64,000 nt of DNA from Burkholderiales bacterium. Lineage in GTDB: Bacteria; Pseudomonadota; Gammaproteobacteria; Burkholderiales; Burkholderiaceae_C. Positions 63,480 to 64,000 of the stretch are shown one piece after another; the first letter of the stretch is position 1; each line of letters begins with the position of its first letter. Position numbers and translations under genes: made by a program. The notes beneath the pieces are model-generated. The model saw only the letters and a list, made by a program, of their open reading frames with translations. It searched no databases and was not told the DNA's origin. The DNA lies in assembly GCA_029268225.1 (NCBI GenBank), contig JAJUGJ010000012.1, positions 23,744 through 87,743 on the forward strand, read 5' to 3'.

Positions 63480-64000
63480 TCAGGCCTTCACGGTCTTGGC
63501 GGTCTCGACGTACTCTTCAATCTGGTTGAAGTTCATGTACTTGTAGACATTGCCGGCGTCCTTGGCCACCACACCGATTTCAGCCATGTACTCGGCCGGC
63601 GTCGGCAGCTTGCCCAGCTTGGAGGCCACGGCGGTCAGCTCGGCCGAGCCCAGGAACACGTTGGTGTTCTTGCCCAGACGGTTCGGGAAGTTACGGGTCG
63701 ACGTGGAGATACAGGTCGAGCCTTCCTTGATCTGAGCCTGGTTACCCATGCACAGCGAGCAGCCCGGCATTTCGGTGCGAGCACCGGCTTGGCCGAAGGT
63801 GTTGTAGTAGCCTTCCTTGGTCAGCTCGGGAGCGTCCATCTTGGTGGGCGGGGCCACCCACAGGCGCACCGGGATGTCCTTCTTGCCTTCCAGCAGCTTG
63901 CCGGCGGCGCGGAAGTGACCGATGTTGGTCATGCACGAACCGATGAAGGCTTCGTCGATCTTGGTGCCGGCCACTTCGGACAGGAACTTGGCATCGTCCG
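63480..64000 (-). CDS. acnB: Aconitate hydratase B, C-terminal part (5' end outside window)
   Basis: About 173 residues of the C-terminus of AcnB; the reading frame is open to the window edge. The cluster-ligand region is GCSLCMGNQA (two of the three [4Fe-4S] Cys). Further AcnB-type sequence is AFIGSCMTNIGHFRAAG and STSTRNFPNRLGKNTNVFLGSAEL. The C-terminus YKYMNFNQIEEY fits AcnB rather than AcnA. It isomerises citrate and isocitrate in the TCA cycle. A terminator follows. Confidence 0.96.
   Translation of the reverse strand, partial: DDAKFLSEVAGTKIDEAFIGSCMTNIGHFRAAGKLLEGKKDIPVRLWVAPPTKMDAPELTKEGYYNTFGQAGARTEMPGCSLCMGNQAQIKEGSTCISTSTRNFPNRLGKNTNVFLGSAELTAVASKLGKLPTPAEYMAEIGVVAKDAGNVYKYMNFNQIEEYVETAKTVKA

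Overview
The window is high-GC DNA from a betaproteobacterium, most likely order Burkholderiales near Comamonadaceae or the Leptothrix/Rubrivivax group. The evidence is gene content and order: fmdB-DUF502-aspS-nudB, a ClsB/EEP-nuclease pair, ubiJ-ubiB, zapA-6S RNA, an EpsL-type barrel and a HoxFUYH hydrogenase. I cannot name the genus. I saw no tRNA, rRNA, insertion sequence, phage gene or CRISPR array.

Layout. 1-4401 is a lipid/acyl-CoA region: the end of a dienoyl-CoA-isomerase-like crotonase, an SGNH hydrolase, a GntR/FCD repressor, and a divergent acyl-CoA dehydrogenase plus APH-type kinase pair with a perfect inverted-repeat operator in the shared intergenic region. 4515-16284 (minus strand) is one tightly packed operon, hypB-hypF-hypC-hypD-hypE-cupin-hoxF-hoxU-hoxY-hoxH-hoxW-hypA. 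It supplies a complete NAD-reducing [NiFe] hydrogenase (group 3d) and its maturation set. 16438-21727 is a C4-dicarboxylate locus: DctA permease, a DctP binding protein without DctQ/DctM, and a DctS/DctR two-component system. 21735-24790 holds a beta-hydroxyacid dehydrogenase, a degenerate GGDEF protein, 6S RNA, zapA and a ZapB-like coiled-coil gene.

24866-33366 is a cobalamin uptake and salvage operon under a cobalamin riboswitch: btuB-btuF-btuC-btuD, a divergent PduO-like protein, then cobO, cobT, cobS and cobC. 33330-42990 (minus strand) is mostly housekeeping: clsB, EEP nuclease, nudB, aspS, DUF502, fmdB, an SSS symporter, ubiB and ubiJ. 43158-48384 is a short exopolysaccharide module: initiating glycosyl-1-phosphate transferase, EpsL-like outer-membrane barrel, galE and manC. 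48470-49869 is gph-ubiG. 49969-54281 is a sigma-54 activator divergent from an aldehyde dehydrogenase/DUF779 pair, with a recognisable -24/-12 promoter and upstream inverted-repeat sites.

54364-64000 holds mixed genes: an ArsC/Spx-like protein, a BASS-family transporter, RluA, a FabH-like ketosynthase, exonuclease I, a YgjP-like metallohydrolase, PBP1a, an NDUFA9-like NAD-binding protein and the C-terminal end of aconitase B.

Together the genes suggest a metabolically flexible heterotroph that can take electrons from H2 to NAD+, import dicarboxylates, scavenge corrinoids and make a mannose/galactose-containing polysaccharide. The most noteworthy points are the cupin gene embedded in the hydrogenase operon, the hybrid DctP/DctA-DctSR locus, the truncated PduO-like protein beside CobO, and several well-resolved regulatory elements: FCD operator, riboswitch with terminator, 6S RNA and sigma-54 promoter with UAS.
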